Assembly: GCA_905250885.1 (NCBI GenBank)
Contig: CAJNOQ010000937.1
Location: forward strand, 1-38,689
DNA length: 38,689 bases
From: Didymodactylos carnosus
Taxonomy: Eukaryota > Rotifera > Eurotatoria > Philodinida > Philodinidae
Direction: 5' to 3'
How positions within the stretch are numbered: the stretch's first letter is position 1; the number at the start of each line of letters is the position of its first letter. Position numbers and translations under genes: made by a program. Under the pieces are notes generated by a model. It made no database searches. It saw only the letters and a list, made by a program, of their open reading frames with translations, and was not told where the DNA came from. This document shows positions 24,135 through 35,349 of this stretch, piece after piece.

Positions 24135-24375
24135 ACAAGCTATTATAGTATTGTAATGCTGTACATTTATGTCATTGAAACGTGTTAGAAACTTTTGTAG
24201 CCTTACAATGAGTTAGAACGCGCGTAACAGGTTAATATATTATACCTCTATAACATCTAAAACATTATAATATTATAAATTTATGGCATTACAATGCTTT
24301 AACTGTTTAGGCGTTGCTATACGTGACAGTGATAATAAAATATTTTGGTAAAGTAGTAATATTGAAAAAATGTAA

Positions 24376-24815
24376 TAAGAAATACAGAACTGCTACAAAC
24401 ATGATTAATACAAATTGCGAATTTAAGTGCTATTTGCTAAAAAGTGCACTTTGCTAAGTGCTATTATTTTGATTTATTATTGATATTTCGATGATGCTCA
24501 CTCGTCATTATCAGAATAAACGAATGACATCAGATTTGATTCAATAAGGGTACAAAAAAGTAAAAGAATCGAAAATTAGGTAATTAGATACACATCTTTT
24601 AGACATACATTCTCTTTGATAAAAATGATATTTTCCTTGAGATTTAATTTCATTTTTCCACATACCTAATTGCCTAATTTTCTGTTCTTTTAGTCTGGTG
24701 TCATTTCTTTATTCTGATGATGACGAGTGAACATCGTCGAAATATCAATAATAAATCAAAATAATAGCATTGTGATTTGTATTAATCATGCTTATAGCAG
24801 TTCTGTATTTCTTAT
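24376..24815. mobile_element. Nested 440-bp fold-back element carrying a hammerhead-like motif
   Basis: The outer arms TAAGAAATACAGAACTGCT (24376) and AGCAGTTCTGTATTTCTTA (24796-24814) are exact inverses. Pairing continues over about 150-200 bp per arm, including TTTTGATTTATTATTGATAT and AAAATTAGGTAATTAG. The left arm has an extra 38 bp or so (24425-24465). Both arms carry a CTGATRA ... GAAA core; the right-arm copy (24714-24742, plus strand) is the better one. No coding sequence. Confidence 0.7.
24714..24742 (+). ncRNA. Hammerhead-ribozyme-like core (candidate)
   Basis: CTGATGA (24714-24720) and GAAA (24739-24742) flank a short stem, GACGA with TCGTC, closed by a GTGAACA loop. This is the layout of a hammerhead core around stem II. 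TTTATT just before CTGATGA can pair with AATAAA just after the core, resembling stem I with a very short stem III. Defects: an unpaired T sits between CTGATGA and the stem, and the stem III/cleavage-site bases are not canonical. The opposite-arm copy reads CTGATAA. Hammerheads of minimal type are known in Penelope-like retroelements and retrozymes, so this may be a relic of one. Confidence 0.35.
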
Positions 24816-25065
24816 AGTGGTAATAATTGTCTTGTAGGACTTGATGTCCTAAGTCTCAAGTCACTAACATATTCTTCGAGAGGAATCGATTGACAGTCTG
24901 AGAATTTTATGGATATGTGTCCTTTACGAGAAAATCATGTATTTTAATTTTGCATATTGTCTAACTCGTTATAACGCGTATTAATACCTAATGTATTGCA
25001 CCGCATTCCATTTTCTTGTCTCATTGCATTTAAGTAGAAAAAAAATAATGCATTGTAATCTATTA

Positions 25066-25174
25066 GGCCTTGTTCAGACTACAAAAATTAAGTGAGAAAC
25101 TCGTAACCGTCGTGTGCTCGACATGACTTAAGTTTAATACTTAAGTGAGAAAAGAGTGTAGTCTGGACAAGGCC
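25066..25174. mobile_element. Tourist-like MITE (PIF/Harbinger type)
   Basis: Terminal inverted repeats are GGCCTTGTTCAGACTACA (25066) and TGTAGTCTGGACAAGGCC (ending 25174), with one mismatch. They are flanked on both sides by TTA (25063-25065 and 25175-25177). A 3-bp TTA duplication and ends beginning GG are the hallmarks of PIF/Harbinger-derived MITEs. It is 109 bp long, non-coding, and inserted within the 3.1-kb element. Confidence 0.8.
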
Positions 25175-26494
25175 TTAGATATTAACTCGTTACAATATGA
25201 TATGTCCAGCATACTGCAGTAAGAAAATTAGAGAGAAATCGTGCAGAGATAGCATTCTAGGAAGTTACTTGCTAATAACAGTTGCCAACAGCAGGCAACT
25301 TCAGCACTGATTGTAAGATAGCTACCAATATGTGTGTAACTTCTCTTTGTTTAGCTTGGAAATAAAAGGTTGTTTTATATTTATACATTCCTTCAGAATA
25401 GACCTTGAGCTGAGCATCCTAACTTTTGTTCGTTTTTAAACCGAAGGTTTTGAACCTAATCACTAGGACAGTGCTCGTATGAATTTAATATAGAAATTTA
25501 TTTCGATCACTTGTCAAGTAAGTAGAAGAATAATCGACTTTTTTGACCGGATAAATTATCTTCAGAGATGATTGTGGTGAACAAAAAGCACCCGTTCAAG
25601 TGAATGCCAGTCATGATATTATGGATGGATAAAAGAGAATTGAGACCGTTCAAAACAAAAACACAATGAGGGAATTGGAAATAAAAGATTGACAATGAAA
25701 ATGAATGACACAATTGTTTATGTTTTCTCATCATGTCATTCAGTAGAATAGCAAAACGGTGGAAGATAGTGTTACAGGTAATAAGAGCCAGATTATTTAA
25801 AATTCACGTTTTTGAACACGCGAGAGAGGAGATACTTTATGTCATTATAACACGAAAGATGTCTTCTGATACGTTAATATTTTTTTCTCAGTTTTCAGAG
25901 CTTTATACGATTACAATGCATTATATAATGTCTACGACATTGCAACTCATTAGAAACTAATGCATCATAATACATTACGAGATGTCTAGAACATTTTAAA
26001 TCATTAGAAAAATCATATTTCGTTATCATACATTAAAATCCAATGAGTCGCAATGCTCTGGACATTATATAATGCACTCTAATGCTATAAATATCCCAAA
26101 CTGGTTTTTACGGCGTGATAATTTGATAAAACATCTAATGTATTATAACGCATTAATTTCTAACGCATTATATTGAAGTAGAAAACTCAAACGCTTTATA
26201 ATACATCGGAATTTAACGTATTATAGGCGATAGACTAATCTAATTGAATTGTAACGAGATAAAAAATTGAAACACATTATAATACTATAACTTTATAGGG
26301 TTGTAATGCAATGGAAATTTTTATCCTGTTGTAACGCCATAAATTTCAGAAAAATAACTTTGCAACACGTTATAACACGCTGGGCTACGTCTATGTGTTG
26401 TAATGAGATAAATTTATAGCATTGTAATGTGCTGTTAATTTTAAAAAAGACATGTTTTATAGCGTTATAAATAGGAGGAAAAAGGTCCCATGGG

Positions 26495-27648
26495 AATCGA
26501 ATTGATTGATTAGAATTGAGGAGTCATTTATTTGTATATTTTAAGAATAATGTCAACATATTAAGAAAAGTACTTAAAAAATACTGAAAAATCCTTAAAA
26601 TATATGTTCACTAGAGGACAATGACCCACTACGCTGTGCTAGTACTTATTCTATCTCTGACAAATACTCTTTAGAAAACAATCAGATAATTTTATGTTGT
26701 TAACGTCAAACATAAACTCGTCTGTTAAAATAATCTAAAATATCTTGGTTTACAGTCTGGAATCAAGTCAAATATCGTATTTTGTTCATATTTAAAAATG
26801 TTTTAATAAAAGATACTAGTCAAGTAGTAGACTCGAATCCTGTTCAAAAACAGTTGTGATACATATGTTTTGCACATGCATTTAAAATATATTATTGTTC
26901 TTTATTTTTCGATAAAAGTGAAAAACTACAAACTATGACAGATATAATAATGTTTCAAATCTCACGTATTAGTAGTACTAACTCATAGAATTCCTTTTAC
27001 GGCTCAATTTCTTTCTTTTTTTCGAATCGATAGTGAAACAGTCATTCATCCGCTTTACGACTCCTTGTTCATTGTACTGAAATCGTAGATATTTACTCTA
27101 TAGTATATGAAGAAATACTTTTCAAATTATGATACTTTAATGTTTTATATCGTATCATTTGACAATGAGTTATGCTATGATAATAATAATTTATGTTATT
27201 TGAATCATTTTCAAATGTGACATGAAAATAGTTTATAATTATTAAAAGTTTCATCATCTGGAAATGATGTTCAGTTGATTCTGTTGCAATAATCTAAATC
27301 TATTCTTTCTTTGTTGTATACGGAGATGACGTTTAAATGAGGGTTTATTTAAGAAACATTTTCAACAAATAACTTTAACTTGTTTTATATACAACTGATA
27401 AAAAAAAAAAACATAATTTCATTGATATACAATATTAAAAAGAAGAAGAAAATAACATATATAGATAAAATATTTGAGTAGTGACCGGGTACGAAGATAT
27501 ACTTAACATCATGGGAAAAAATTGAGTTGAGCAATAAAATAAATGGACGCATCTTTCATTATATTTTTTTTTAGAAAATGTTGTTGCGTAGTATATAGGA
27601 TATAAATAAATGGGCTAGATATGTGAAATACACACTGTGTATTCACAT
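26495..27648. other. Intergenic DNA and 3' flank of the WS/DGAT gene
   Basis: About 1.15 kb of AT-rich sequence between the 3.1-kb element and the stop codon of the minus-strand acyltransferase gene. No gene is seen. The nearest minus-strand AATAAA I noted (TTTATT on plus, near 27343) lies about 300 bases past that stop, so the poly(A) site is uncertain. Confidence 0.4.
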
Positions 27649-30600
27649 TTATGGATTATCTCTCGTATTTCCAGGTTTGCATAATTCTGTAGAAACTGGT
27701 ATTTTACTCGGCGATGTTGGATGTGCGATACTGATTGAGGGTCGTTTATCGACACGATAATTTTCACAAATAGATACGGATTGTGCACGACGTAGGCCAG
27801 CCTGAACTCCAAGCTAAAAATAAATATTAGATCTTTTTATTTTCAGTAAAAATGTTTATGCATTATGAATGTGTGTGTGTGTATAATATTTTCATACTTG
27901 TGCTGCTAGACTCATTTTTGATGATGTTGAAGAATTTCGATCATGATGATCACTGTTCTCCTCTTTTTCTAATTGATATATTCTAGAATAGATATATACA
28001 AATAGAGGATAATTATTGAGCGTGGAAACGTAAAAGAAAAGACAAGTCATACCTGGCTGTCAGCGGTTCTCTGTTCGATCTTACAGATATACGTGATGCA
28101 ACCGACGCCGATCGTAGTCGAACTCGTACATCTTGATCCATTTCATCTTCTTCATCACTCGGTATCATACCACTCAATTCACATTGTCTTTCTTGAAGTT
28201 TAATTAACAATTCTCTAAATTCTTTTCTTAATTCTTCTAATTTTGCTGTTATAATCAATCGTTGAGTTTGAAAATTTGGATCATTTCCATCCACATTTTC
28301 AAATTGACTTTTTAATGACAATAATTCTTGTTGAAGCGTTGTCATTTTAGCTTGAATCTATTTAATTTATGTTAAACATAAATACAGATATATATGAAAA
28401 CAATAAATGAATAATTACAAACCTCTTCTATAGATAAATCATCTGATATTTCTGAAATGCTACTAATACTCTTTTTTGCAGGCATAATACGTGTTGGTCT
28501 AGTTATTCGACGAATTTCACCAGGTATACGACGATGGGATAATAAATCTCGAACAACTTCTAACTATAGAAAACAAAAAAATAAAAAATAAAAATCATAA
28601 TTAAACGCTAAAAAAACATTTGATCCTGATTGTGCAATCATTAGCTTGTCAAAATTGATTAAGAATCAATTTTAATTTTCCCCAATGAATTCTGTCTATT
28701 TTCTAGATATATATATATACAATAATTTACCTACTTGTTCAATAAAACATTTTGTTATAAATTTGGTATCGGGCATAATATTTGAGTCGGCAATTACAGC
28801 TAGAATAGATGAAAAAAATTTTCTTTTAATATAATCGTTGTCATATTCTATTAGATTTACCTAAGCGTATTTCATCCGAATATGTTGTAACACAAAAACT
28901 AATAGTACACGATCCAACCGAAGGACTAAGACAAATATAACTTCGAACATCTTTATTTAAAATAGACATTGTTGCTAATGCTGTACTGTTTCCAGCAGCG
29001 ATTGTGCTTAACCAAAAACTAGCATTATTGTATACACGAGCAATTATTCTATTCGCTAAAAATATCAATCCAAACATTATATTAAAATGAAGAAAACCAA
29101 AAACAAAACAAAAAAAAGAAAATATGAATTAATGTCTGCTTATTTATTTTTTCATTTCGTTTCAAGTAAAATGTTGACAATTTAGCCCGTAAAATATTTT
29201 ATGTTAATTAATTAAAATTTAATCATAAAATAAGATTAGTGTCATTTTATATTCGGATTTTTTTTATTCAAATTTTATTCTTATTAGTATAAACCTAAAG
29301 CTATAAAAACTGATGAGTTATTGTAGAATAAAATTTTTTTAAAAAAAAAAGAATATTTTTTTCATTATTATTATCTTACCTATGCGTAAAGGAAATAGTA
29401 TATAGGTTAATTTTATAAATAGAAACATAGTGGCATATTCTGATCGATGTTTGACATTTTTCATACAATCATGAAATGCCCATAATCTTGGTATATTTCC
29501 TTCAATATTCACCGGTATTTTTACTCGAACATGTGCTATATAATTTCCCATTGCTATACGTTGTTTATTTTTTCTTAAATCAAATGGTATAATACAATTC
29601 ATATCGGGTGAATTATGAATACCATGATGTTCCATATATAAATTGACACATGTTATAACTAATGTTGATAATAAATCATTCATTTTTGTACGTGTTACCA
29701 ATTTCATTCGATTAATACTTGCCAATGAAAATGGTGTTGACCATGAAATATTTTTTTGTCCACATGTCATTGGTAATTTAAGTAGATTATAAGAATCATT
29801 TATAAATAATTTTTTAAATAAAATTAAATAGCCAAATAAAAATGCTTTAATATAATCAAATGGTAAACGTCTACTAGCATAACGTGGTTTAATATCCAAT
29901 TGTGTTGTACGATTATCGATAATATTTTTTAATAAAATACGTATCAATGAAATACCATCTGATATACATGGATGATAAAGAAATATAATAATACTATCAT
30001 TACTATTATTAAAACGATTTTTATAATGAATTTCCCATACTAAAAAAAATATAATAGACAATAGTAATAGGATTTATAGATGAAGAAGAGTGATGAAAAG
30101 TAGTTTATACATACATGGTTTATGATGATTTAATTCAGTTGACATTATTTGATTCATATATAATTCTAAATCGGGTTCTGTTTGAACATTACGTGGAATT
30201 TCTCTAACATGATCATCTATAGAAAATTTTGGATTATCAATCCACATAATACCGGCAAATGATGAAACAACTAATTGAGAAAAACGTGGATAAAGTTTAT
30301 GATCACTACCACGACGAGTATTTGTTGTTACTAAACGATTTATTAATAATTTTTTTAATGAATTTTCATTAATTGAACCTAAAAATATATTTTAAATTAA
30401 TTTAATATTAAATTTTTATGTTTAATTAAATATGTGTAAATTAATACCTTCTAGAATAAAAATGGCTGCTGCATTTGGTTGATTATTTATTGTTTCATAA
30501 AACCAAAATAAATCGTTTGATGATAAAAATTGACATAAACATGGTCGACATGTACATCGGTATGTACAAACAAGACGAAATAATGTTCGAAATAAAAAAG

Positions 30601-31150
30601 ATATGGGTAAAAAGATAGTTAGCAATAAAACACAAGGTATTGATAAAAATACTATGAAACAAAATGATGATATTTTATTTAGAAATAAGATAAATGAACT
30701 ACGATCAGCTGGATGTTTAACTTGTTTTATTGGAGCATTTTGTAGATATGCACGATATTGAGCATGAGTTCGATCATTTATCGGCAAAGACTTTTTATTA
30801 TTATAACGATGTGGTGATCGTCCTCGAGGCATATCTGTTGGCTCAACTCGTTTAACAAATGGATTCGATGGAGAATGTATTGCAGGAGGATCTGTTGATA
30901 CGATGCCGTTTGTCTGCGATGGTTGTTGTTGTTGTTGTTGTTGTTGTTGAACCGTTAAATGAATCGATTTCGAATGTTTTTCATTATTATCAACGTGTTG
31001 TTCAGTTTCATTTCTTTGAATACTTTCTGTACTATCAGTTACTATTGACGATGGAACAACGGCGTTATACTCTTCAATAACCACAGGATCTTTTACTACA
31101 GTTAACGATGTTGAAGGTACAATTGGAATGGCCCATCTGTCCACATTCAT
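27649..31150 (-). CDS. WS/DGAT-family acyltransferase lacking the catalytic histidine
   Basis: Member of the bifunctional wax ester synthase/diacylglycerol acyltransferase family, which transfers acyl-CoA to fatty alcohols or diacylglycerol at the ER. Coding exons in gene order: 31150-30448, 30378-30115, 30039-29380, 29055-28861, 28799-28735, 28563-28423, 28357-28053, 27982-27898, 27813-27649; 861 codons, all phases agree. The N-terminus (1-150) is disordered, with nine Gln at 68-76. A long hydrophobic segment (about 152-193) and a Cys-rich patch (CTYRCTCRPCLC) follow. The acyltransferase domain starts near LSSNDLFWFYE (209) and includes PLWE (322-325). The motif normally HHxxxDG reads H345-P-C-I-S-D350-G351, so the second, catalytic His is Pro. 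The family C-terminal region (TYSDEIRLA) follows, then a coiled coil and an acidic DEEDEMDQD tail not typical of the family. Membership is firm; activity is doubtful. Confidence 0.85.
30928..30954 (-). repeat. CAA microsatellite in the first WS/DGAT exon
   Basis: Nine consecutive Gln codons (CAA on minus, GTT on plus) encode residues 68-76 in the disordered N-terminal extension. It is in frame and probably length-variable. Confidence 0.8.
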
Positions 31151-32640
31151 TGTTTTGTATGATAAAATAAATTTGTTTTACGTTATAAGTACATTGTTCA
31201 TACTTTCTTTTTCCAGTGCCTAAAATTCGTGTATAAAAATACTCTCGTATATATCTGATAAATTAATTAAAAACTTAACATTCTGCATATTCTCAAAGAA
31301 TTGAATATAATTGTAAAATATGCTGTTCATCTTACCTTTATTGATTTTTCTATTTTGTTCGTTTTGTATCCAGTTATTGAGATTTAAGTACATAAATGAT
31401 GATAAATGAAACGACAAATAGTAATGTTGAAGATGTTTGATTGAGCTTTTAGTTGCATCATTATTTGTACTATACAAAAATAAAAGATTTTAGATTAAAA
31501 TCTAATACTAAATATACGTTTACAAAGTGCTAACTCTATCGGTAAAAACAAAAAATGATGCTTTTACAATATTGTGATTAAAACATATTATCAAATTTAT
31601 TCTATTTTTTTTATTTTTCTTCTTTTAAACGGGACTTGTTGTCGAGGTTCATTTTAACAAGATATATCAATCAAAAACTGGTTTTTTTTTTTCCTTTTCT
31701 CTGCCATCTTGTGACAATGATTGATTTGGTTTTTCTAACAAACATGCAATGAACAAAATAGTTCTTCTCTCTCAAATTTCGATTACCGCACATACTTCTG
31801 TATAATTTTATTAATGATGAATAATTTAAAGTCGATTGAGAGTGAGACTAGAAAAAGTAGAAGTTTATTCCCAAGTTATGTAGCTAATTTATTTTTATTT
31901 GTTTAAATGATATTTATCCAAGTGGGAAGTATAATTTTCTTTTCATTACACTCTAAGTGTCATGTTTAACTTTAATTATGTATGATGAAAAGTGTGCCGT
32001 GACTAGCTAGTGATGAAATTTTTTGGAAACATATGTCAAAAATCCACTTACAGTATAACTTATACAATTAGAGATTTTGTTTGTCTATTCTTTTATTGTT
32101 CGAGGATTCCTTGTTTCTTTTTCTCTCTTTTCCAATGATATTTTATTGGATTAACTAGATTTCATTTATTATACTAGATGATTTTTAACGCTTGAATTCA
32201 CAGCACATAGTTTTCCCGTTTTGAATATAAAGGATGATTTTTCTTTTTTTTTTATCCATAAAAACTATATGAATATAATGAATATGAAATCAAAAAAAAA
32301 GGAAGAACGGGAAAAATGTGACTTTTAACATGAAATGGAATATATATAATTATCGTACGAGTAACACACATATAGACATGATTTAAATGAACATGAATTG
32401 AATGAACAATGTTTTCTTTTGTATATCACTCGCGTACTGTAATCAAATTCGACGACACTGAAGAGAAAGAGAGAGAAGTTTTGTTTTCTTCTTTTTCTTC
32501 TTTTTCTCTTTGATTATAGTCAAGGGAAAAATGCTGTTATTTACAAGTTAGAAGCGCACATCATTGTCCAAAACCTTTGACATGAATTCGAAAGAGGTGT
32601 TGACAGATTATCAATGAATTTTTATTTTCTACATTTGAAA
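31151..32640. other. Upstream region of the WS/DGAT gene, no gene seen
   Basis: This AT-rich flank presumably holds the promoter and 5'UTR of the minus-strand gene. No TATA box or splice acceptor stands out just before its ATG. An 85-codon open frame at 31220-31477 has no recognisable features. One small inverted repeat lies at 32205-32330. Confidence 0.4.
32205..32330. repeat. Small fold-back around TTTTCCCGTT
   Basis: CACATAGTTTTCCCGTTTTG (32204) faces GAACGGGAAAAATGTG (32305-32320). T-rich and A-rich continuations pair imperfectly. Probably a short MITE remnant. Confidence 0.4.
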
Positions 32641-32723
32641 ACTACCTGAATGTTAATTTCTAAATATAAACAAAAAATTAAATTGAATAACTTCATTGAT
32701 AGTCAAGAAACAGACAATATGTA

Positions 32724-32724
32724 T

Positions 32725-32760
<36 letters not shown>

Positions 32761-32812
32761 TTGATAATAATGATGATGTTGATAATAATAATGATGATGA
32801 TGATGATGATGA
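32724..32812. repeat. (ATG)n trinucleotide microsatellite
   Basis: About 85 bp of ATG/ATA repeats (12 ATG units, then GTTGATAATA-type interruptions, then more ATG) encode a meaningless Met run in one frame. Simple repeat, not a gene. Confidence 0.9.
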
Positions 32813-32849
32813 TATTACAGAACAAGTATGTTCGTCTGTTAACTTAGAA

Positions 32850-33939
32850 TTCAACATGCATAGAGAAGTTTTGATATTCTCAATTATTTGATTATAAACA
32901 AATTAGATGACCAAAACATGAATTGTTTAAAAAAAATAACATTTAAGCGACAGAGTCTGAAGATCCAATTGTTCACGAATTTTTTGATAAATCTTCAACA
33001 GCAAACTGTTTTTGGTCCGTAACACATACAGAAAGAAAATACATGAAGGAAACTACAGGAGAAAAGTAGATTTTCTGCTCATAATTATTATAATACTCAT
33101 TCGAATCATATGGGTTTAGAAATGAAGTACTGTATACTGCCTGCATATATAAACTCCGCAAAAAAACGGCTAAATTTTCAAAATTTCTCCCATTTTTCTG
33201 CTAAGTATTAAGTAATGGTTTACCACTTCTATTACTAGTAAGAAGAAAGTTATTGTTAAGTTTTGAAAGAAAAACGGATAACATGGTTATACCAATTCTT
33301 ACCTTGTGCTTGGACGGTGCATCATCAAAAATCATGAAACAAAAAAAATAAGCGTCGAGAAGCATGAAAAAAGAAGGAAGAAAAAAAAAGCAAAAGAAGG
33401 CGTTTTTATAGACAATTAAGTTTTCTTTCATATATTTTCCTATATTCTTTTTTTTCCTGATTTTCTCTCTGTTTCATCTGTCATTTTTTTCTTTTGTTAA
33501 GTCTTATCTCATACTCCATGCACAGATAGCACCATGGAGCTGTGTCATGAACACACAAGGAGGAAGAGAACAAAAAAAGAATGTTGAAAAATATTATCAA
33601 AGACTTTTTTTTTATTCATATGCAACAGCACATCATCGATAGTCTATTATTTTATAGCATTATTATTTTCATTTTTAAAAAAGAGAACGTTTTTCTTTTT
33701 TCTTTTTCCATGAAGTTTTCTATCATGGGATAGTGAAACCAAGTGAAAGTGTTTGCATGTAACAAGAAATATGTCTATAGATGATAAAAAAACTGTTTTT
33801 TCGAACAATTGAACAAGATGATTATAGTCAAAAGGATGGAGAGAGATAGTGTAAGAGAGAGACCTGTGTAAAAGAATATTTTAACGAAATTAATAATAAA
33901 TAACTAATGCTATAAAACGTAGAAAAACAATTTACATGG
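32850..33939. other. AT-rich intergenic DNA, nothing recognised
   Basis: Short open frames on both strands have low-complexity, Phe/Lys-rich translations typical of AT-rich spacer DNA. Long T-runs and A-runs occur at 33440-33500 and 33600-33720. No domain, RNA gene or defined element end was found. Confidence 0.4.
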
Positions 33940-34525
33940 AAGAGACAGAAACAAAAATATGTAGAAGTAATGACATTTTTATATATGAAAACATTCCTCT
34001 CCTCTCATAATATTACTACTTCTCTTTTTCTCATCTTATTTCTTATATTTCGATATATGTGCCTTATAGCTAAATCCGGATAAAAAAACGTTAATGGGGA
34101 AAACATGCAATAGACAACGGTAGTATATCTTTAGAGGAAAATATGCATTATCGTTTATTAGTTTGGTCGATTTTTGCGCTCGAATAAAAACCATCCATCT
34201 TATTTTCAATGTAAGTCGGTTCGGAAGTAGTTGGATTCATCGGTCTTAAGATAAAGTGGAAGAGCATAAAATGATTCAATGAGACTAATGAATGATAATG
34301 CATATTTTCTTTTCAAAATATACTACCTCTTTCTTCTTTATCTATTGCATGTTCTTTCTATTAATTTTATTTTTTTATCCGAATTGAGCTACGAGGCACA
34401 TATATCGAAATATAAGAAAGAAGACGAGTAAAAAAATAGTAATATTATCAGAGCAAAAGAATGTCTTAATACGTAAACATGTCACTACCTCTATACATTT
34501 TTGCTCTTCTCTCTTCTCTGAATAG
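33940..34525. mobile_element. Fold-back element with about 230-bp imperfect arms
   Basis: 33940-34170 aligns, with scattered mismatches and small gaps, to the reverse complement of about 34283-34525. Shared blocks from outside in include AGTAATGACAT-type, ATAATATTACTA, CTTATATTTCGATATATGTG, GGATAAAAAAA, CATGCAATAGA, GGTAGTATAT and AAAATATGCATTATC. The loop is about 110 bp. No frame is conserved. Another inverted-repeat element begins about 35 bp further right. Confidence 0.65.
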
Positions 34526-34561
34526 ATCTGGCTATCTCGTAACCGGTCTTTACTACATTAG

Positions 34562-35349
34562 ACGGCAAAAGTAGCCCCGCCCCCCGTTCTGACTCAAGAA
34601 CCATAATAAATAAGGACTTCTAATTTTGTATGAGCATTGGTCTCACCGATTGCAAGGTTAGACCTCTTTTCCTAGATGGTTGGTGAGATATAAGCATTTC
34701 ATTTCTTTACCGTAAAATGCTAATAACTTCTGATCCAAGATAGGTAAACACTTTTTACTTTTTACCAAAATTTAGTCGTGATTCTCCTCTATCTACGATA
34801 TGAATTTGAAGAGATAGCTGTTAAACTATTTTACCATCGAGATCCGTGAGATATGAGGCCCTTTTCAAAAAAACTCATAACTCATTCTAGGAAGATCATT
34901 TTGACTTCAAATTGCACCAAATACACTGTGCAGTATCTATAGACTCTTCAGTCAAAGTATGAAGATTAACTATTGTACGGTTCCGGAAATCCGTTTCAAA
35001 TGAGCAGACGCTAATATAAAATAAAACAGGGAGACAAAATTGAGGAAATAGGAGTCGCTGATTCTACCATAGCTTCTGTGATTAGTATGCATCAGAATTA
35101 TGTAAAAATATAATCAAAGAAACCTATGGGGAAAACAACAGTGGGTGAAAAGTTATAAAAAATAAATCAGGCGTTATTAGCATTTTACGGTAAAGAAATG
35201 AAATGAAATGCTTATATCTCACGAACTATCCACCAGAGGATGCTTAAACTTGCTCGGTGATCAGCATTCGGTGAGAACAATGATCATAAAAAATTAGAAG
35301 TCCCTAGCTATTATGGTTCTTGAGTTACAGGAACGCTATTTTTGCGGTT
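34562..35349. mobile_element. Fold-back element with about 170-bp arms
   Basis: The left arm (34562-34735) matches the reverse complement of the right arm (about 35167-35349). Shared blocks are ACTCAAGAACCATAAT, GGACTTCTAATTTT, TCTCACCGA, GTGAGATATAAGCATTTCAT and TTTCTTTACCGTAAAATGCT. The 430-bp centre (for example 34850-34910) contains variants of the same wording (GAGATATGAGGCCC, ACTCATAACTC), suggesting diverged internal repeats. Non-coding; probably a MITE-like DNA element. Confidence 0.7.

Larger units (their letters stand above)
23408..26494. mobile_element. 3.1-kb non-autonomous element with terminal inverted repeats and internal degenerate words
   Basis: The left end CCCATGGGCTCTTTGTTTCC (23408) and the reverse complement of the right end, CCCATGGGACCTTTTTCCTC (from 26494), continue into a shared CTATTTAT and then a TATAA-type word, giving an imperfect terminal repeat of about 30 bp. 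The interior is packed with diverged copies, in both orientations, of a near-palindromic word of the type GCATTATAATGCGTTA (for example 23437, 23816, 24283, 24977, 25914, 26138). No transposase or long frame is present. Three other elements (23837-24134, 24376-24815, 25066-25174) interrupt it, so it is old. No convincing target duplication was seen. It behaves like a large MITE or internally repetitive DNA transposon; the class is unknown. Confidence 0.65.

Noticed and set aside
32650..32847. 65-codon frame with a long Met run
   Set aside because: It is only the (ATG)n microsatellite read in one frame.
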